A DNA stretch of 21,161 nt from an uncultured Eubacteriales bacterium (GTDB lineage: Bacteria; Bacillota; Clostridia; Oscillospirales; Oscillospiraceae). The position numbers and the translations under genes were made by a program. The stretch covers positions 1 through 21,161 of the forward strand of contig URDJ01000042.1 in the NCBI GenBank assembly GCA_900546615.1, written 5' to 3'. Below, piece by piece: positions 6,671-14,567 of this stretch (positions are counted from its first letter, which is position 1; each line of letters starts with the position of its first letter). Under the pieces are notes generated by a model, which saw only the letters and a program-made list of their open reading frames with translations, made no database searches and was not told the DNA's origin.

Positions 6671-6699
6671 GAGAGGCGGGCATCCGCCTCTCATTTTTT
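6671..6699 (+). terminator. Intrinsic terminator after the SLH gene
   Basis: GAGAGGCGG (6671-6679) and CCGCCTCTC (6684-6692) form a perfect 9-bp stem around GCAT, followed by ATTTTTTA. It lies 12 bases after the stop codon. Confidence 0.92.
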
Positions 6700-6723
6700 A
6701 TGCTTCGGGGCGGTCATGACGTC

Positions 6724-6751
6724 TTGCCCTTCCTGATTTGTCTGATATAAT
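6724..6751 (+). promoter_or_regulatory. Promoter of the CBS/C-S lyase operon
   Basis: TTGCCC (6724-6729), a 16-base spacer and a perfect TATAAT (6746-6751) lie 20 bases before the CBS-protein start, with GGAGGG (6761-6766) between. This is the cleanest -10 box of the plus-strand genes here. Confidence 0.72.
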
Positions 6752-6771
6752 AATGGTATAGGAGGGAAGAC

Positions 6772-7188
6772 ATGAATATAGCAAAGCTCATGATACCCAA
6801 GGTCTCCACCGCCTTTCTGCACGAGAACGACACCGTCAGGCAGGGCATGGAACGCTTTACCATCCACGGCTACACCGCCATACCGGTGCTCAACGGGCAG
6901 GAGCAGTACATCGGCAGCGTCACCGAGGGCGACTTCCTTCGGCATCTGCTCCTGACCGGCTCCACCGATTTGAAGGAACAGGAACAATATCGCATCAGCA
7001 GTCTGGTCCGCCGCGACTTCTGCCCCGCCCTGCCCATCGACGCCGGCTCGGACGAGGTCGTGTCAGCCATACTCAACCAGAACTTCGTACCCATCATCGA
7101 CGGCCGGGGCACTCTCTGCGGCATCCTCACCCGTAAGGCCGTCATCGAATACCTCGCCCAAAAGTGCAGGGCCATCCGGGAGGGCTGA
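6772..7188 (+). CDS. Stand-alone CBS-pair protein, probable nucleotide sensor
   Basis: 138 residues from ATG 6772, with GGAGGG 5 bases upstream. The whole protein is one Bateman module. The first CBS motif is at about 1-60 (LMIPKVSTAFLHENDTVRQG, then GYTAIPVLN and YIGSVTEGDFLRHLL). The second is at about 75-132 (NFVPIIDGRGTLCGILTRKAVIEYL). There is no membrane segment or fused effector. Stand-alone CBS pairs bind adenine nucleotides; the closest known type I can name is B. subtilis CbpB/DarB, which binds c-di-AMP, but the ligand here cannot be read from the sequence. The C-S lyase gene starts 4 bases after its stop, so the two are co-transcribed and a regulatory link is possible. Confidence 0.88.
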   Translation: MNIAKLMIPKVSTAFLHENDTVRQGMERFTIHGYTAIPVLNGQEQYIGSVTEGDFLRHLLLTGSTDLKEQEQYRISSLVRRDFCPALPIDAGSDEVVSAILNQNFVPIIDGRGTLCGILTRKAVIEYLAQKCRAIREG

Positions 7189-7192
7189 CAGA

Positions 7193-8392
7193 ATGTACAA
7201 CTTCGACGAGATCATCGACCGGCGCAACACCAACGCCATGAACACCGACGGCTTCCGCCAGTACATCTTCCACGCCGACGAGAGCATGGTCTTCCCATAC
7301 CGCGACGAGGAATTCATCCGCATGTGGGTGGCTGATATGGAGTTCGCCACCCCAGACGTCGTCATCGAGGGCATTAAAAAGCGCCTCGAGGCGCGCATCT
7401 TCGGCTATACCCGCGTCTCCGACCCGGCCTACTATGAGGCCTTCAGCGCATGGTGCCGCAGGCGCTACGGCTGGGAGTTCCCGAAGGAACAGCTGGTCAT
7501 GTCAAACGGCGTCATCCCCGCGCTGTTCGAGCTGGTCGAGTACATATGCAGGCCCGACGATAAGGTGCTGTTCCTTACGCCGTCGTACGCCTATTTCAAG
7601 TACGCCGCCGACCACAGCAGCCGCGACTTCGTCTGCTCCGACCTCATAAACGAGGACGGGTACTACAGCATCGACTGGGACGACCTCGAGCGCAGGTGCG
7701 CTGACCCGAAGACGACGCTGTTCATCCACTGCAACCCCCACAACCCCAGCGGCCGCGTCTGGCGGCCCGAGGAACTGGAGCGCCTCGCGGATATCCTCGA
7801 ACGGCATAACATGTGGGTCATCTCGGACGAGATACACTGCGACCTGCTCCGGCGCGGCCAGACGCACACGCCGCTCGGCAAAATCATGCCCGACTATGGG
7901 CGGCTAATCACCTGCATGGCCCCGAGCAAGACCTTCAACCTCGCGGGGCTGATGCTCTCGAATATCATTATCCGCGACCCGGAGCTGCGCGCCGTGTGGC
8001 TGGAGCGGCACTACAACTTCGACAATCCCCTGAGCATTGCGGCGGCGCAGGCGGCCTATGAGAAGGGCGAACCCTGGCTGCGCGAGCTGCAGGAGTATCT
8101 CGACGGCAACTTCGAGTTCGTGGGCGAGTATCTGCGCGGGCATCTGCCCGAGGCGAAGTACCGCGTATCGGAGGCGACGTATCTGGCCTGGGTGGACCTC
8201 GGCGCGTATTTCACGCCTGAGGAGGACCTGCCGATGTTCTTCGCGTACAAGGCTGGCGTGCTGCTTGAGGGCGGGAACATGTTCGTGCAGAACTCCGACT
8301 GCTTCATAAGGCTGAACCTCGCCTGTCCGCGCACGACATTGCAGGAGGGCCTGCGGCGCATCTGCGAGGCGGTGAACAGGAAAGAACGGTGA
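7193..8392 (+). CDS. MalY/PatB-family PLP-dependent C-S lyase (cystathionine beta-lyase-like aminotransferase)
   Basis: 399 residues, the full length of the family. ATG 7193 is preceded by GGGAGGG inside the end of the CBS gene. Fold type I features are clear: WVADMEFATPDVV near the N-terminus, FGYTRVSDPAYYEAF, SNGVIPALFELVEYI, FIHCNPHNPSGRVW, VISDEIHCDLL (the conserved Asp that binds the PLP pyridine nitrogen), and the PLP lysine in APSKTFNLAGL (K246). MalY/PatB enzymes split cystathionine or cysteine conjugates into a thiol, pyruvate and ammonia in the cytosol, serving methionine synthesis or sulfur salvage. The exact substrate is not decidable here, since no methionine genes are adjacent. 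It is the second and last gene of the CBS operon and is followed by a bidirectional terminator. Confidence 0.92.
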   Translation: MYNFDEIIDRRNTNAMNTDGFRQYIFHADESMVFPYRDEEFIRMWVADMEFATPDVVIEGIKKRLEARIFGYTRVSDPAYYEAFSAWCRRRYGWEFPKEQLVMSNGVIPALFELVEYICRPDDKVLFLTPSYAYFKYAADHSSRDFVCSDLINEDGYYSIDWDDLERRCADPKTTLFIHCNPHNPSGRVWRPEELERLADILERHNMWVISDEIHCDLLRRGQTHTPLGKIMPDYGRLITCMAPSKTFNLAGLMLSNIIIRDPELRAVWLERHYNFDNPLSIAAAQAAYEKGEPWLRELQEYLDGNFEFVGEYLRGHLPEAKYRVSEATYLAWVDLGAYFTPEEDLPMFFAYKAGVLLEGGNMFVQNSDCFIRLNLACPRTTLQEGLRRICEAVNRKER

Positions 8393-8397
8393 CAAAA

Positions 8398-8426
8398 ACG
8401 GGCTGAGCGCTCTAAACTCAGCCCGT
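8398..8426. terminator. Bidirectional terminator between convergent genes
   Basis: ACGGGCTGAG (8398-8407) and CTCAGCCCGT (8417-8426) pair perfectly around a 9-base loop. The minus-strand side runs into TTTTT, so it ends the glpK transcript well. The plus-strand tail is weaker (ATCGTCTTT) but probably also serves the C-S lyase operon. Confidence 0.85.
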
Positions 8427-8437
8427 ATCGTCTTTAT

Positions 8438-9919
8438 TCAGCCCATAAGGGCGCAGTTCACTGCGTGCCGCCAGCCGTCCAGCAGCTCGGAGCGGCGCGC
8501 GTTGGTCATCCGGTTTTTGAAGGTCGTGTCGTCTGCACGCATGCAGCGGATGTCGTCGGTGTTCTTCCAGACGCCGACCGCCAGCCCGGCGAGGTATGCT
8601 GCGCCCAGCGCGGTCGTCTCGATGCACTCGGGGCGTATCACGTCGGCGTTGAGTATGTCCGACTGAAACTGCATCAGAAAATCGTTTGCGCTCGCGCCGC
8701 CGTCCACCCGGAGGGCGGTTATTTTCATGCCCGCGTCGCGCTCCATGGCGCGCACGATGTCCACCGTCTGGTAGGCGAGCGACTCGAGCGTCGCCCGCAC
8801 GAGGTGTGCGCGGGAAAATCCCCGGCTCAGTCCCGTAACGACGCCTCTTGCCCGCTGGCTCCAATAAGGCGCACCCAGGCCCGTGAACGCCGGTACTACA
8901 TACGCACCCGCGGTGTCGGGCACCGATTCGGCGTAGCGCTCGCTCTCGGCGGCGGTCTCGAGCAGGCCCATCTCGTCCCGGAGCCACTGCACCGCCGCTC
9001 CCGCCGTGAATATGCTGCCCTCGAGCGCGTACTCGACGTGGTCTTCAAAACCGACGGCTATGCTCGTGACCAGCCCGTTCTCGCTGAGTACCACGTCCCG
9101 GCCCGTGTTCATGAGCAGGAAGCAGCCCGTTCCGTAGGTGTTTTTCATCTCCCCCGGCAGGAAACAGCACTGCCCGAACAGCGCGCACTGCTGGTCGCCC
9201 GCCGCGCCGGATATCGGTATCGGGCCGCCGTACAGGCCCGGCTCGGTGTATCCGTAAACACGGCTCGACGGCTTCACCTCCGGGAGCATACACGCGGGGA
9301 TGTCCAACAGCTCCAAAAGCTCCGCGTCCCAGTGCAGCTCCCTTATATTATACAGCATCGTCCGACTGGCGTTGGTGTAGTCGGTCACGTGGACGCGCCC
9401 GCCCGTCAGCTTCCAGATCAGCCAGGTATCTATCGTTCCAAAGAGCAGCCGCCCGGCCTGTGCGCGCTCTCTCGCGCCCGGGACAGTGTCGAGCAGCCAC
9501 TTTATTTTCGAGGCCGAGAAGTATGCGTCCGGCACGAGGCCGGTCTTTTCGCGTATCATGCCGCCGAAGCCCCTGAGGGTCAGCGCATCTATTATCGGTG
9601 CCGTGCGCCGGCACTGCCAGACTATTGCCCGGGAGATAGGCTCGCCGGTCTCTTTGTCCCATATTACGGTGGTCTCGCGCTGGTTCGTTATGCCTATCGC
9701 CGCTATGTCCGAGGCGGAAGCGCCCGCCGCCTCCATCGCCTGTCTGGAGACCTCGAGCGTGGTCTGCCATATCTCCTCAGCGTCGTGCTCCACCCAGCCG
9801 GGTTTCGGGAAATACTGCGTGAACTCGCGCTGGACGGTGGCCACGGCGCAGCCGGAGTAGTCGAACAGTATGCAGCGGCTGCTCGTTGTGCCCTGATCGA
9901 GGGCCATTATGTATTTCAT
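8438..9919 (-). CDS. glpK: Glycerol kinase
   Basis: 493 residues from ATG 9919; a GGAGTGA ribosome binding site overlaps the end of the preceding gene. The longer open frame upstream (to 10111) is inside the dehydrogenase gene and is not coding. GlpK phosphorylates glycerol with ATP to sn-glycerol-3-phosphate in the cytosol. FGGY-kinase marks: [15 protein letters not shown] (6-20) at the ATP site, [55 protein letters not shown] and [18 protein letters not shown]. The segment corresponding to the phosphorylatable His of many Firmicute GlpKs (about His232 in E. casseliflavus, in 'YHFFG') reads [11 protein letters not shown] here, so PTS/HPr activation is unlikely. The stop of the upstream dehydrogenase is 5 bases away, so the two form one operon. 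No glpF or glpD is in view. Confidence 0.97.
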   Translation of the reverse strand: MKYIMALDQGTTSSRCILFDYSGCAVATVQREFTQYFPKPGWVEHDAEEIWQTTLEVSRQAMEAAGASASDIAAIGITNQRETTVIWDKETGEPISRAIVWQCRRTAPIIDALTLRGFGGMIREKTGLVPDAYFSASKIKWLLDTVPGARERAQAGRLLFGTIDTWLIWKLTGGRVHVTDYTNASRTMLYNIRELHWDAELLELLDIPACMLPEVKPSSRVYGYTEPGLYGGPIPISGAAGDQQCALFGQCCFLPGEMKNTYGTGCFLLMNTGRDVVLSENGLVTSIAVGFEDHVEYALEGSIFTAGAAVQWLRDEMGLLETAAESERYAESVPDTAGAYVVPAFTGLGAPYWSQRARGVVTGLSRGFSRAHLVRATLESLAYQTVDIVRAMERDAGMKITALRVDGGASANDFLMQFQSDILNADVIRPECIETTALGAAYLAGLAVGVWKNTDDIRCMRADDTTFKNRMTNARRSELLDGWRHAVNCALMG

Positions 9920-9924
9920 GGCGC

Positions 9925-11163
9925 TCACTCCACAATCAGCCGCTCGAGGCGGCAGAGCGTAAGCCGGTTCCTTATGGCGGCGGACATCTCCAGCGCCTCG
10001 CGGCCGAGCGCGTCGTCCACGCCGAGGTCGGAGAGCCTGTACTTTGCGCCGATATCGCGGAACAGGGCGCGGAGCGCATCCGCGGGTGGTATCTCCGCTA
10101 TGACCGCGCATATCTCGGGCCAGCGCTCGCGGAGTCGGGCCGGGTCGACGGAGCGGAGCACGTCGTTTTCGTTTTCGCGGAGTATGCCTTCGGTCATGGG
10201 GCCGAAGCGCTCGCGGAGCCAGGCCGCGTCAAGGGGCTCAAAGGCCCTCGTCTGCGGGGTGCCCGCGCCGGCAAGGCGGTGGTATTCCTCGGCGCACATG
10301 ACGGTGCCGACGCCGACGCATTCGCCGTGGAGCCCGCGGGCGTTTTCAAAGCCGCGCGGCTTCATTTCCACGAGGTGGGCTATGAGGTGTTCCGCGCCCG
10401 AGGCGGCGCGCGAGTGCGAGAGTATCTGCATCGTGAGGCCGGAGAGCATCTGGGCGTAGGCCATTTTCTCATGGTCGGGCGGGAGGCCCTGCCTCAGCTG
10501 CTGCGCGCATACTGCCATGATGCCGAGGGCTTCCCGGGCCATGGAGCAGACCATGGGGCAGAAGTACTCGCCGGAGACGAGGTGTGCGATCTTCCAGTCG
10601 GCGAGGGAGATGTACTTGGAGAGGATGTCCTGAACGCCGGAGACGGTGAGGAACATGGGCGCGCCGGAGACGACGTCGAGGTCGCAGATGACGGCGTCGG
10701 GCGCGAGCATGGGGATGGACTTTTTCTGCCCGTCGATGATGATGGAGCAGATGTTGGCGGTAAAGCCGTCGGAGCTGACGAGGGTGGGCACGGCGACGAA
10801 GGGGATGCCGAGTTTAAAGGCGCTGTAGCGGCCGAAGTCCATTATGGTGCCTCCGCCGACGGCGACTATGTAATCGGGCCTGCCATCGAGGCGGGACATC
10901 ATGTCTTCGATGAGGCCCTTTTCGCTGTGGAGGCCGGCGGCGTTGAGGACGATCTCCTGCTCTGCTGCGGGCCTGACCAGCGACGGGAGCGCGTAGGTGT
11001 TGGTGTCGTAGATGACCGCACGCCGGCCCGAAAGCCCGCACCGGGCCATGTACCCGTCAAAGCCGGACATTGCGCCGCTCTCGCAGACGACCAGCTTAGT
11101 CCGCAGCTCATGCACCCTGCCGCAAACGCACGGCCCCACGTATTTTGAGGTGTCAAGTATCAT
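9925..11163 (-). CDS. egsA: sn-glycerol-1-phosphate dehydrogenase (AraM/EgsA family)
   Basis: 412 residues from ATG 11163, with CGGAGA about 7 bases upstream. The enzyme reduces dihydroxyacetone phosphate to sn-glycerol-1-phosphate with NAD(P)H. The iron-type ADH-like fold shows [20 protein letters not shown] (101-120) at the dinucleotide site, [16 protein letters not shown], and the metal triad D179 ([17 protein letters not shown]), H259 ([10 protein letters not shown]) and H279 ([10 protein letters not shown]). In archaea this makes the lipid backbone; in B. subtilis AraM feeds heptaprenylglyceryl phosphate synthesis. No PcrB-like prenyltransferase is visible in this window, so the use of the product is open. 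It is the first gene of an operon with glpK. The extra ~130 C-terminal residues belong to the usual helical domain. Confidence 0.93.
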   Translation of the reverse strand: MILDTSKYVGPCVCGRVHELRTKLVVCESGAMSGFDGYMARCGLSGRRAVIYDTNTYALPSLVRPAAEQEIVLNAAGLHSEKGLIEDMMSRLDGRPDYIVAVGGGTIMDFGRYSAFKLGIPFVAVPTLVSSDGFTANICSIIIDGQKKSIPMLAPDAVICDLDVVSGAPMFLTVSGVQDILSKYISLADWKIAHLVSGEYFCPMVCSMAREALGIMAVCAQQLRQGLPPDHEKMAYAQMLSGLTMQILSHSRAASGAEHLIAHLVEMKPRGFENARGLHGECVGVGTVMCAEEYHRLAGAGTPQTRAFEPLDAAWLRERFGPMTEGILRENENDVLRSVDPARLRERWPEICAVIAEIPPADALRALFRDIGAKYRLSDLGVDDALGREALEMSAAIRNRLTLCRLERLIVE

Positions 11164-11193
11164 AATTATCTCCGTATTCCCGCAAAAAAGAGT

Positions 11194-11202
11194 ATTATAT
11201 CA
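11194..11202 (-). promoter_or_regulatory. Extended -10 promoter of the egsA-glpK operon
   Basis: On the minus strand TGA-TATAAT reads from 11202 to 11194, an extended -10 box with a perfect hexamer, about 30 bases before the egsA start. I see no good -35, which is acceptable with an extended -10. It directly follows a hairpin (11203-11231). Confidence 0.6.
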
Positions 11203-11231
11203 GGGAGCCGCCGCAAAAAGCCGCGGCTCCC
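11203..11231 (-). terminator. Hairpin between the hydrolase gene and the egsA promoter
   Basis: GGGAGCCGC (11203-11211) pairs with GCGGCTCCC (11223-11231), with extra pairing inside around AAAAA. No T-run follows directly. It probably stops or slows transcripts from the upstream hydrolase gene. It also occupies the -35 area of the egsA promoter, so an operator role is possible. Confidence 0.5.
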
Positions 11232-11263
11232 TTGCGTGATGTATGTCTGACGGTGTCAAAATA

Positions 11264-13093
11264 TCAGACAACGACCGTCATAGTGTTAGTACAAATCATT
11301 ATTGCAACAAACGTACCCATTATGATGCCGGACAGATACGGGTTGTTCGTAACTTTGTAGAGTATGCGAGACTGTACTGTAGCCGTAAGCAGGATAAGCA
11401 GCGTCGGGAACAGCCACAGAATGACCATGACCTCCTTGTTCGTAGTGAGACCAAACAGGGGATAGGTCGTCCCGTAATACACGATGTACTGCATCCACGG
11501 AAGGATCATGGCCGGAATAGCCACGAACACAGCAACTATCAAGAGATTGACCCACGGTTTCTTTCCAACCTGATTGTAGTTGAATGCGTTGGCAGACACG
11601 GAAGCCGGTATATAGAACAAAAGGAAAAGTCCGAGATAGGGCAAAGCCCTGAACAGCATTTCCGGTTGGAAGGTCTTCAGTGTTAGTGTCCAGAAACGGA
11701 AATCGCTGTCGAAGAAATAGTCCGCAAAGAACACCCAGCTTATACCTACGCAAATAACAATGATTGCTAGGAGAATTGTTTTCAGCAGCTTCTTGGCCGG
11801 CATCTTTACGCCGCGTTCAACAAGATCCAGCCCGTTCTTTTTCCCGTAAAGGAAATACGAGAGCAGCATGAGGACGATTGCCATCACTCCGCAAAGCGCC
11901 GACCAAAGCCCCAAACCGAAACTTTGCACCTGGTCTACCTTAGCGCCGAGCGCACCGGACACGACAGGCACATATATCACACAGGCAAATGCTGCCGCCA
12001 CGACCAGCGTACCCCAGAACCACAGTTTTCCTTTCCTGTTCATCTTGAGAGGCACTACCGCTTTGCTGGCCCTAAGGTCGGAGAAACAAGGCGTATATAC
12101 CATAAGAGTGCTAAAACTGATAACGAACAGTACCAGACCTGCGAAGCCGACCAGATTAAGCGCTTCCTTGAGCGGCCAAATCTGATTGCTGGAATCAATG
12201 GGGTTTGGCGCACCGAGGGTTTCAGTAAAGAACTCTATGGTATAGGCCGTCGACTTTGTGCTGAAGTGTGACCACGGGTGTATGATTTCAGGGCGATAGA
12301 TCACTCGGACGCAGTCCACCCCATCTATATCCTGATGGTACATGGTCGCCGCTTCCCTTGCCTCTTTGCCCTCCGGGTCGGTGCCGAAATACAAGAACGA
12401 CTGGGCGTTAGCGCTCTCAATATAGTGGGGCGCCCACAGTGTATTGCCATTTTCATCAGTCGACCTGTGGAAAAACTCGTCATACACACAGGCGATCACA
12501 CCGACGTCACGCGTACCAAATATGTTCGTGTACTCGCCGGTTTCCGCATCTGTGAACACTGGATCATATCCGTTGTACAGCACCGATGCTATGAGATTTG
12601 TACCGGCCTCATTGTCATACTGAACAGCATATCCGCAGTTTTCACCGCCTCTGGAATGTCCTGTCACACCGATTTTTTCAGTGTCAACATACGGCAGTTC
12701 CGACAGCATCAATACACCTTGCCACACTCCCAACTTAGAGGGGTCTTCGTTTGTCACCATAGGAACGCCCACCTCGGAGTTGCCGTGGAGCGGGCAGTCT
12801 ATCGTGAGAACAATAAAACCGCGGCGGCTGAGTTCAATAAAGTTTGCGTCCTGCATCTCCTTGTTGTTGTAGGTCCCGTGGCTGGTTACAATGGCAGGCA
12901 GTTTGTTTTCCGAAGATGCGCCTTCGGGTATATACAAGTCACCATACATCGTAAGGCCTTCTTGCGTCTCCCACGCCAATTCCTTTACAGTTATCGTTCC
13001 TCCGCCGGTTTGAATGACCGATACACCTATCATGCTGATAAGCATCAGTGCGATCGATACCAGAATCAGAATCTTTGCTCCTTTTTTCTTCAT
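11264..13093 (-). CDS. Membrane-anchored alpha/beta hydrolase with polytopic C-terminal domain
   Basis: 609 residues from ATG 13093, with GGAAGGAG just upstream. One N-terminal membrane helix (about 8-28) precedes an alpha/beta hydrolase domain (about 40-295), likely extracytoplasmic. It has TSHGTYNN (oxyanion region), IDCPLHGNSE, the nucleophile elbow GHSRGG (Ser147) and a late His in EIIHPWSHF (272 or 276). Eight further hydrophobic helices follow, at about 311-333, 358-378, 396-416, 437-457, 483-500, 515-535, 553-572 and 587-608. I cannot name a substrate; peptidase, esterase or acyl-transfer roles at the membrane are all possible. The C-terminus resembles no transporter family I can name. 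The gene appears less GC-rich than its neighbours and may be acquired. It lies just downstream of the PocR-AraC regulator on the same strand, which may control it. Confidence 0.85.
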   Translation of the reverse strand: MKKKGAKILILVSIALMLISMIGVSVIQTGGGTITVKELAWETQEGLTMYGDLYIPEGASSENKLPAIVTSHGTYNNKEMQDANFIELSRRGFIVLTIDCPLHGNSEVGVPMVTNEDPSKLGVWQGVLMLSELPYVDTEKIGVTGHSRGGENCGYAVQYDNEAGTNLIASVLYNGYDPVFTDAETGEYTNIFGTRDVGVIACVYDEFFHRSTDENGNTLWAPHYIESANAQSFLYFGTDPEGKEAREAATMYHQDIDGVDCVRVIYRPEIIHPWSHFSTKSTAYTIEFFTETLGAPNPIDSSNQIWPLKEALNLVGFAGLVLFVISFSTLMVYTPCFSDLRASKAVVPLKMNRKGKLWFWGTLVVAAAFACVIYVPVVSGALGAKVDQVQSFGLGLWSALCGVMAIVLMLLSYFLYGKKNGLDLVERGVKMPAKKLLKTILLAIIVICVGISWVFFADYFFDSDFRFWTLTLKTFQPEMLFRALPYLGLFLLFYIPASVSANAFNYNQVGKKPWVNLLIVAVFVAIPAMILPWMQYIVYYGTTYPLFGLTTNKEVMVILWLFPTLLILLTATVQSRILYKVTNNPYLSGIIMGTFVAIMICTNTMTVVV

Positions 13094-13290
13094 TTTCTCC
13101 TTCCTTTCTACTCGTGTTTTCTACTCAGCGGGTTATCCTCCCTTTATGTGGTTCAATGTTAATTCTTCATACTGTTGAAGTAAATATGCAAAGCTATCGT
13201 CATTTGCGGCATAAATATTGGACTATTTTGACCGATATGGCATTTTTGATGTGCAATTTAGATAAAAAAATAACTTGCCCAAAGCAAGCG

Positions 13291-13316
13291 TTTGAATATT
13301 GTTCATAGTATTCAAA
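13291..13316. repeat. A/T-rich inverted repeat between regulator and hydrolase genes
   Basis: TTTGAATA (13291-13298) and TATTCAAA (13309-13316) are exact reverse complements around 10 bases. The repeat lies 17 bases past the end of the AraC-type gene, in the 239-base gap before the hydrolase. It could be a regulator site or a weak terminator. The rest of the gap is A/T-rich, with no convincing promoter or gene. Confidence 0.55.
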
Positions 13317-13332
13317 AACCGTGTTCTGGCAA

Positions 13333-14331
13333 TCATTTGTATCTGTACTGCCGGTAGACCAGCGGGGTGATGCCCTCAAAGCGCCGGAAGACGTTGATGA
13401 AGTAGCTCGGGTCCATGTAGCCAAGCTCGAGCGCTATCTGATTCACCGTCTCGTTGCCCGCGCGCAGGCGGCGCTTGGCCTCCTCGATCTTCTGCCGGTT
13501 CATCCAGTTTATAAAGTTCTCGCCCATCTCCCGGTGAAACACACGCGAAAAATAACTCGGGCTCAGGTGGCACAGGTGCGCCATGTCCACCATCTTCACC
13601 ATCTCCTGCATGTGCGCCCGCACATACTCCACCGCCGGATACACCGGGCTGCTCTTGGACAGCCGCTCGCCCGCCTCGCGCCGCTCCGGCTCGGGCATGC
13701 GCAGTTCCTCAATCTCCCGCTGCGCCCCAGACGTCGGCCCGCCCGTGCCGTGCAGCAGGTACTCATACGTCATTACCTCGTTCTCGCGGTTCACGGCGCG
13801 GTCTATGATATAGTTCACCATGGCGTTTATCGTGTCCGCCACCTGCACTATGCTCGCGTACTCCATCTCCGGCAGGCGCTCGTACATCTCGAGCAGGTCG
13901 CTGCGGGCGTTTCGGCTCTCCGCTTGGAAGGAGCTTATCTCGCTCACCAGCCGCTCCACCTTCGCCTCCGCCTCCGCGTTCTTCGGCAGGCGCACCTCCC
14001 CGAACATGACCGCGCCGAGATACCGGTCGCCCACCAGCACCGGCACCGCAACGTCCACTATCCCGCAATGGCACAGATAGATATACGGCCGCCCAAGCCG
14101 CACCGCTTCAAGCCCCGCAAGCGAATCGCAGCGGTAGCACCGCTTCCGGGACACCGGGTTCTCCCTTATGACGCTGCAAAACTCCGTCCTGCCGCTGTGC
14201 TTCGTTATCGGGTTGCCCTTGAAATCCACCGTGATTATCGCCGTGCCGGTCAGCTTCGCCAGCTCGTCCTGTACCTTCTCCCACAGCGGTATATCCAGCA
14301 GGGATTTTAAATCGAATTCTCGCCTCGCCAA
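13333..14331 (-). CDS. PocR-sensor AraC-family transcription regulator
   Basis: 332 residues starting at TTG 14331. This start is chosen because AAAGGAGGAG lies 6 bases upstream; an ATG 24 codons further up has no such site. The N-terminal PocR domain (about 8-170) has the cysteine set C52, C65, C68, C87 and C89 (FCSVIRENP, RCYRCD, LCHCG) and the motif VDVAVPVLVGDRYLGAVMFGEV. PocR-type domains sense small molecules such as 1,3-propanediol in known cases, and the cysteines may hold a metal. A linker (about 170-230) leads to a C-terminal AraC double helix-turn-helix (about 235-330) with MAHLCHLSPSYFSRVFHREM and IALELGYMDPSYFINVFRRF. It lies upstream of the hydrolase and the glycerol genes on the same strand, all plausible targets, though no operator is proven. 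Confidence 0.93.
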   Translation of the reverse strand: MARREFDLKSLLDIPLWEKVQDELAKLTGTAIITVDFKGNPITKHSGRTEFCSVIRENPVSRKRCYRCDSLAGLEAVRLGRPYIYLCHCGIVDVAVPVLVGDRYLGAVMFGEVRLPKNAEAEAKVERLVSEISSFQAESRNARSDLLEMYERLPEMEYASIVQVADTINAMVNYIIDRAVNRENEVMTYEYLLHGTGGPTSGAQREIEELRMPEPERREAGERLSKSSPVYPAVEYVRAHMQEMVKMVDMAHLCHLSPSYFSRVFHREMGENFINWMNRQKIEEAKRRLRAGNETVNQIALELGYMDPSYFINVFRRFEGITPLVYRQYRYK

Positions 14332-14368
14332 TGTTCTCTCCTCCTTTGCACAAAATATACTCTCCGTA

Positions 14369-14396
14369 ATTTTAGTATAATGTATTTTATCCGCAA
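14369..14396 (-). promoter_or_regulatory. Candidate promoter of the PocR-AraC gene
   Basis: On the minus strand TTGCGG (14396-14391), a 16-base spacer and TAAAAT (14374-14369) stand about 38 bases before the TTG start. TATACT overlaps the -10 as an alternative. Confidence 0.45.
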
Positions 14397-14504
14397 AGGC
14401 CATTTGATATTGGTGCTGATTTATATGACGATTTTATTGTAATTATCTTTGAAATCGTATTATTTCACCGTAAATATTGGTTTATGCCATACAGAACATA
14501 AACA

Positions 14505-14545
14505 AGCGCTCCCCCGGACGGCCGTACCGTTTCCGGGGGAGCGCT
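14505..14545 (-). terminator. Terminator of the LuxR/MalT-type regulator gene
   Basis: Perfect 14-bp arms AGCGCTCCCCCGGA (14505-14518) and its complement (14532-14545) enclose a 13-base loop. On the minus strand TTGTTTATG follows. It lies 23 bases after the stop of the large regulator gene. Confidence 0.8.
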
Positions 14546-14567
14546 CCTGTATCTGTTACGCCCGCGC

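Noticed and set aside
5639..6694. Minus-strand 351-codon frame opposite the SLH part
   Set aside because: It is low-complexity in the manner of antisense frames, while the plus frame has clear SLH domains.
9920..10111. N-terminal extension of GlpK
   Set aside because: It lies inside egsA in another frame, and GlpK starts at [12 protein letters not shown] with a ribosome binding site.
8465..10459. Plus-strand 664-codon open frame
   Set aside because: Antisense to glpK and egsA, both unmistakable; its composition is typical of a shadow.
9886..11148. Plus-strand 420-codon open frame
   Set aside because: Antisense to egsA, rich in Gly/Asp/Val/His repeats, with no motif.
13321..14310. Plus-strand 329-codon open frame
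   Set aside because: Antisense to the PocR-AraC gene; His/Leu/Arg-rich shadow.
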